Assembly: GCA_964384215.1 (NCBI GenBank)
Contig: CAYLLB010000015.1
Coordinates: 42,026 to 106,025, forward strand
Reading direction: 5' to 3'
DNA: 64,000 nucleotides
Source: JAJFUV01 sp964384215
GTDB taxonomy: Bacteria; Acidobacteriota; Terriglobia; Bryobacterales; Bryobacteraceae
In this document: positions 61,101 through 64,000 of the stretch, piece by piece
Position numbering within the stretch: the first letter of the stretch is position 1
Layout of the letters: each line of letters starts with the position of its first letter
Position numbers and translations under genes: made by a program
Notes under the pieces: generated by a model
What the model saw: only the letters and a program-made list of their open reading frames with translations
The model's database searches: none
What the model was told of the DNA's origin: nothing

Positions 61101-61428
61101 CGGCGACTTGCTGCTGGCTGTGGCTGCGCCCGAACGCTGGCTCGCGCCGGGGAAAGAAATCGTGGCGAAAGATGCCCCCACCGAATTCGGCCCCCTGAGT
61201 TACACGCTGCGGGGCGAGGACGGCCTGGTGCGTGGCGAGATCAACTTGCCGCAACGAAATCCGTACCGCGACGCATGGCTTACGGTGCGCGCACCCGGAG
61301 CCCGCATCGCCTCGGTCTCAATCGGCGGCCGGGACTGGACGGATTTCGATCAAGCCAAGTCCTGCATCCGGCTGCCTAAATCGAAGCAACCGATCTCCTT
61401 GGTCGTGCGGCTGGCCCCACGAGCCTGA
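58189..61428 (+). CDS. Exported six-hairpin glycosidase-like protein
   Basis: 1079 residues from the ATG at 58189, which opens a signal peptide (MALIRIFFIAVLASASLSAE). Residues about 20-280 are beta-rich with a Cys-rich start (FARPCCSSDKY, TCQERTCRFTF). Residues about 300-500 form a second beta-sandwich. About 550-960 contain the helical toroid: NYGLDHGTVLWTLADHYAIT, EYGLLPAGHLEDNSDWGHWF, NATMSEPLGLHVHGWVDEAY. Paired acidic residues there are candidates for catalysis. The order beta-sandwich then toroid fits GH63/GH15/GH78-like proteins, but no family is certain. A polysaccharide-degrading role is likely, given the signal and context. Confidence 0.7.
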   Translation: MALIRIFFIAVLASASLSAELLDLAPFARPCCSSDKYTQQTTFDYHHPKGLVRAADGRGIYGLQWAEERDLFEVAVTFHKPYEARQAVLEYWFKNWPYSPPQMPNVEDPVDDPWQGEWLAARTAVTCQERTCRFTFAPLDEAENRRAKNLPGVRYRRALRFRVVFPAGELPQIETVRVFSESRVKRAELRIRFLGAGKQPPVFEAYNGWIRSVKPAAGGALLTVDAASPAPAGSNDVTVIRVQRGTQAFSFAPEDVEKEPLYVPDYQAYITLASDARPFSERIVKAGAKIRQRVEREPEQTYERATAEIPPLDPIIRQGGRLYLPLAADASWQKFAFEWGGNVMIRKRETKAFGREFARLTWPNDEIRWSIDTQPAPTFAPRGNESTLSVLEDYLPVTTARWKEGAVEYEEEAFATLLEGPLSSEDPSRNEQTPAVLMIRLAARNTSPSPATAHLWLRTSVDESLVCDGRLFTSGSDVRARFDGFGGSPATIDGPALHSTTVLAPGAAATAHLAIPFVPGLPPAERMRLAALDYAAERARVICFWREATAKGIPFRVPEERFNSFAKGLIARIRISATKDPASGLYMVPAASYSYKVFANEAAFQSQLLDRAGYQDLSRKYLQTLVDLQGSKPFPGTYTGQKAVYHGARVNADYDYTASNYGLDHGTVLWTLADHYAITRDRAWLHRVAPSMKRAADWVIEQRRLTEVLVDGRPCPEYGLLPAGHLEDNSDWGHWFSVNAYSWLGMHTLALALADAGDPDAARYAREAEAYRRDLRAAVDRAAAAAPVVKFRDNTWAPYVPTRVHQRIRLFGPLRNGYYSRYGKNILPTYRLSATRELLYGPLILVDTGVIGAKETAANWIIDDWEDNATMSEPLGLHVHGWVDEAYWFSRGGMVFQANLQNPIRAYLRRGEARAAIRSLYNNFVSCYYPSVNIFTEEYRQWRGPSGPFYKIPDEAKFVHRLRDMLFTEYDGDLLLAVAAPERWLAPGKEIVAKDAPTEFGPLSYTLRGEDGLVRGEINLPQRNPYRDAWLTVRAPGARIASVSIGGRDWTDFDQAKSCIRLPKSKQPISLVVRLAPRA

Positions 61429-61429
61429 T

Positions 61430-63286
61430 TTAACCTGCCGCCCCTTCTATCTCCGTCCAGGGCAGCGTAAGAGTAAAATTGCTTCCCTTGCCCGGTTCAC
61501 TTTCGACGGTGATCTCCCCTCCCAGCAACGAGGCCAACTTCTGGCTCAAATGCAGGCCGAGCCCAACGCCTTCACGTCGGACGCCATCCTCCTTGGTCAG
61601 CCGCGCGAATTCCTCGAAAATCCGTGGCCGGTCTTCCGCCGGGATTCCGATTCCGGTGTCCGCAACCACAAAACGCACGACTTGCCTGCCGGCATCGCAC
61701 GCCCGGCACACCGACAATGTGACAGAACCCGCTTCGGTGTACTTCACGGCGTTGCTCGTCAGGTTGAACAGGATCTGGCGCAGGAACCGCCGGTTGGTGC
61801 GCACGGTTCCCACCACGGCCGGCCGGTTGACCGTCAGCGCGAGCTTCTTCTCCGCCGCCATAGGCTGGAGCGCTGCCGCGACTTCCTCGATTACCTCGCC
61901 GCAACGGACCGGTTCAAGATGCACGTCCGTCTTGCCACTGGAGATCATGGCCAAGTCGAGCAGATCGTTGATGATCGACAGCAAGTGCTTTGCGCTCGTG
62001 CGCACAATCTCGAGCTGGCGCTTCTGTTCGGCTGTGAGCGGCCCGGACAGCTTCATGAGCAATAGGCCCGTCACGCCGATGATGCCGTTCAAGGGTGTCC
62101 GAAGCTCGTGCGACATGGCCGCCAGAAAACGATCTTTGCCGCGGATTGCCTCTTCGAGTTGCACATTCTTCACGCGAAGAGCTTCCTCGAGCATGAGGTG
62201 CTCGGTCACGTCGCGGATCAAGCCGCAGACCAACGGCGTTTGTCCTTCCTCGACCATCCCCAGCGAGACTTCGGCTGGGAACTCTTCACCGTTCGCCTTG
62301 CACAGGGTGAGGCTGCGTCTGCCGCGCATCGACAAACGGCCCGGGTACTGGGCCGGCCTGCGCGACAACGCTAGGCGTCTTCGGCGGATGCGCTCCGGAA
62401 CGAGCATCTCCACGCTTTGCCCGATCAACTGGTCCCGCCGGTAACCGAACACCTTTTCGGTCGCCGTGTTCACCAGGACGATCTCGCCGCGATTGTTAAA
62501 GACCACCATCGAATCCGGAGCTGATTCCAGCACGCACTGCACCCGCCGGCGCGCCCGTTTGCTCGCCGTGATGTCGTGCGCAATGGTGCAGGCGGCCGTG
62601 ATACGCCCCAGGCGGTCTCGCAACGGCGAAATCGACAAGGAAATATCTACCAAGCTGCCGTCCTTGCGCTGGTGTACGGTCTCGAAATCCTGGGTGGCCT
62701 CCCCCTGCTTGATCCGCTGGAGGAACCCGTCGAGTTCTTCCTGCCTTTCCGCGGGAACCACCTTGCGGATGGACGCGCCGATCATCTCCTCGCTCGAATA
62801 ACCATAGAGCAACTCCGCACCCCGGTTCCAGCTCAAAATCCGGCCTTCCGGCGTTTCACTCACAATCGCGTCCGTCGAGGCTTCCACGATGGCGGCCAGG
62901 CTCAGCCGCGCCTCGCGCGCCGCATCCACCCAGCTCAGATCGGTGACCACGGCGCAGATGCCCTTTCTCCCGCCATGCACGGCCGGCCGCATTGCGATCT
63001 GGGCAGGCACCCCGCGCAGATCCGCGCCCATCAACGTAAGTTCCTCACGGCACGGCCCTTTATTTGCCTGCGCCAACATGCGCAGCAACTTGCCGCGGTG
63101 GACCGGCGACACATGATCCCGGAGTGGCTCGCCTGTCAGTCTCTCCGGATCGCTTCCCGCCATGGAGGCGAAACTGGAGTTGCAATACTCGATGGTCCCA
63201 TCCGGGCTCAGAATCAGCACACCCTCGCTTACTGATTCGACCAGAATGGAGAAGACGTCGGCCGCCGTCGTGGCTACATTCAGCAT
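61430..63286 (-). CDS. Hybrid-free sensor histidine kinase with three PAS domains
   Basis: 618 residues from the ATG at 63286, chosen because it leaves 34 bases after the upstream receiver gene. No membrane segments, so cytoplasmic. PAS1 near residues 10-120 (VSEGVLILSPDGTIEYCN), PAS2 near 135-250 (STDAIVSETPEGRILSWNRG), PAS3 near 255-375 (APDSMVVFNNRGEIVLVN). The HisKA box is AAMSHELRTPLNGIIG; the ATPase has N box NLTSNAVKYTE, G1 DTGIGIPAED and G2 GVGLGLHLSQKLAS. It probably phosphorylates the adjacent receiver protein. The signal is unknown; PAS2 resembles soluble small-molecule or redox sensors. Confidence 0.9.
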   Translation of the reverse strand: MLNVATTAADVFSILVESVSEGVLILSPDGTIEYCNSSFASMAGSDPERLTGEPLRDHVSPVHRGKLLRMLAQANKGPCREELTLMGADLRGVPAQIAMRPAVHGGRKGICAVVTDLSWVDAAREARLSLAAIVEASTDAIVSETPEGRILSWNRGAELLYGYSSEEMIGASIRKVVPAERQEELDGFLQRIKQGEATQDFETVHQRKDGSLVDISLSISPLRDRLGRITAACTIAHDITASKRARRRVQCVLESAPDSMVVFNNRGEIVLVNTATEKVFGYRRDQLIGQSVEMLVPERIRRRRLALSRRPAQYPGRLSMRGRRSLTLCKANGEEFPAEVSLGMVEEGQTPLVCGLIRDVTEHLMLEEALRVKNVQLEEAIRGKDRFLAAMSHELRTPLNGIIGVTGLLLMKLSGPLTAEQKRQLEIVRTSAKHLLSIINDLLDLAMISSGKTDVHLEPVRCGEVIEEVAAALQPMAAEKKLALTVNRPAVVGTVRTNRRFLRQILFNLTSNAVKYTEAGSVTLSVCRACDAGRQVVRFVVADTGIGIPAEDRPRIFEEFARLTKEDGVRREGVGLGLHLSQKLASLLGGEITVESEPGKGSNFTLTLPWTEIEGAAG

Positions 63287-63320
63287 ACAGAAGACTCGGC
63301 GAGGATCGCCCGCATGGCCC

Positions 63321-63788
63321 TCAAAGAACGTACAGCGCCGGACTGGGAGCCGGTGTCGGATGTCGCAGATTCTCTTCGACAATCTCGATGAGCGCCTCGG
63401 GTTCCACTGGCTTGGCGATATACGCGTTGAAGCGGGCGCCCATCTTCCGTAAGTCTTCCAGGCGGGAGACGAATGCCGAAAAGGCTAGAATCGGAATCTG
63501 CTCGCCGCCCGGCAACCGGCGGAGCCGTTCAAGGAGGGTGGCGCCTTCCACGTCGGGCAACATGAGATCAAGCAGCACCAGATCGCACCCCCCGCTGCTC
63601 ATGATCTCCATGGCGCTCCGGCCGTTAGCCGCCAACAACACCGAGTAGCCCCGGCTTTCTAAAGTCGCTTTGACGATTTGCCGGGCTACCCAGTTGTCTT
63701 CCACCACCAGGATGGTGACCAAAGCCTTGTTCGGCTCTATGCTGGCCGTTTCGGGATAGCCTTGCGGCCCGTTGGAAGCTGCATCCAA
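63321..63788 (-). CDS. CheY-like single-domain response regulator
   Basis: 155 residues from a TTG at 63788, supported by AAAGGTGG 6 bases upstream; no ATG exists in this frame nearby. A complete receiver: acidic pair in ILVVEDN (Glu30/Asp31), phosphoacceptor Asp74 in LVLLDLMLPD, Ser104 in ILAFSAF and Lys126 in YIAKPVEP. No output domain follows, so it acts by protein contact or as a phosphorelay intermediate. It is encoded 34 bases upstream of the triple-PAS kinase on the same strand, a typical pair. Confidence 0.88.
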   Translation of the reverse strand: MDAASNGPQGYPETASIEPNKALVTILVVEDNWVARQIVKATLESRGYSVLLAANGRSAMEIMSSGGCDLVLLDLMLPDVEGATLLERLRRLPGGEQIPILAFSAFVSRLEDLRKMGARFNAYIAKPVEPEALIEIVEENLRHPTPAPSPALYVL

Positions 63789-64000
63789 GGTTCACCACCT
63801 TTCGCGACTACGGCTGAAGAGAACTCCCATCTCAGCCGTCGTTCGGTCGACCTGCCAACCGCCAGCCCACCAGCGGACTCCCCACCCTCTAGACCACATC
63901 ATAACCCCGGTTCCAGTTTTCGGGAAGACCCAAAATGACCATATGTGTCGGTAGCATGTGATTTGTCCGCCTCAATTAGCAAATGAATTGTCCGGTCGAG
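63789..64000. other. Gene-free right end of the window
   Basis: 212 bases with no credible gene on either strand. It contains the receiver gene's ribosome site (AAAGGTGG, minus strand, 63795-63802). The last 50 bases are lower in GC and contain two direct repeats. No terminator hairpin was recognised. Confidence 0.5.
63959..63994 (+). repeat. Two direct repeats TGA-T/A-TTGTCCG, possible IS end
   Basis: TGATTTGTCCG at 63959-63969 and TGAATTGTCCG at 63984-63994 agree in 10 of 11 bases and lie 25 bases apart. Spaced short repeats of this kind at the boundary of a GC-rich coding region resemble the terminal repeats of IS21-type elements, but no transposase gene is inside the window. It could equally be a regulator binding site. 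Confidence 0.35.

Noticed and set aside
59455..61254. Long minus-strand ORF of 599 codons
   Set aside because: Antisense to the 1079-residue exported protein; no start signal or motif.
1..64000. CRISPR arrays, tRNA, rRNA, prophage
   Set aside because: No regularly spaced repeats, no tRNA-like cloverleaf in the short gaps, and no phage structural genes were found.

Overview
The window is a GC-rich (roughly 62-64 % by eye) chromosomal segment, densely coding on both strands, almost certainly from an acidobacterium of the Bryobacterales/Solibacter group. The lineage call rests on a secreted protein (17904-20333) that ends in the TIGR03437-type domain characteristic of Solibacter relatives, and on the general style: many Tat-exported enzymes, Gfo/Idh/MocA oxidoreductases, sodium:solute symporters and a sulfatase. 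I see no rRNA, tRNA, CRISPR array or prophage. About 44 protein genes cover nearly everything; the only gene-free stretches above 150 bases are 32291-32446 and 63789-64000.

Layout. 1-32.3 kb is a carbohydrate-catabolism region: two paralogous exported propeller-like proteins, a heparinase II/III-esterase fusion, a GH67/GH20-like hydrolase, a divergent URO-D-like protein, two sodium:solute symporters, NHL and NHLRC2-like proteins, an arabinose/fucose-isomerase-like enzyme, a GH106-like rhamnosidase, two Gfo/Idh/MocA-type steps (one further right), an amidohydrolase with a CIA30 tail, a sulfatase, a UvrC-like protein with a degraded GIY-YIG domain, a Tat-exported FAD oxidoreductase and a malectin-tailed (alpha/alpha)6 protein. 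32.4-36.7 kb is a coupled aspartate-type aminotransferase / ATP-PEP carboxykinase / GH32-like trio. 36.8-38.8 kb carries a small zinc-ribbon protein, a VapBC-type toxin-antitoxin pair with a repeated operator, and an L-rhamnose transporter (RhaT).

38.8-44.5 kb is the most interesting block: six tightly spaced same-strand genes coding for three URO-D-family methyltransferases, a DxHxxG corrinoid protein, a free-standing homocysteine methyltransferase domain and a DUF1638 protein. Together these look like a corrinoid methyl-transfer system in which the usual methyl-tetrahydrofolate step is replaced by URO-D enzymes, with homocysteine as a possible final acceptor. The three enzymes have two kinds of zinc site, which suggests a division of labour. 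The methylated substrate is unknown; the divergent rhaT and the surrounding sugar genes make methylated sugars a reasonable, untested guess.

44.5-50.7 kb is a minus-strand operon with a good sigma70-like promoter (CreD-like membrane protein, an unrecognised protein, a Tat-exported DUF362 protein and a GT2 glycosyltransferase), preceded by an exported esterase. 50.9-61.4 kb holds a two-TM low-complexity protein, an exported GH38 mannosidase, a second Gfo/Idh/MocA enzyme, an MFS carrier, a J-domain/winged-helix fusion and a 1079-residue six-hairpin glycosidase-like protein. The right end has a triple-PAS histidine kinase with its receiver protein, and then short direct repeats that may mark the edge of an insertion sequence lying outside the window.

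Start sites were chosen from Shine-Dalgarno spacing, signal peptides and neighbour overlap. Family assignments come from motif and pattern recognition only; no database search was run.
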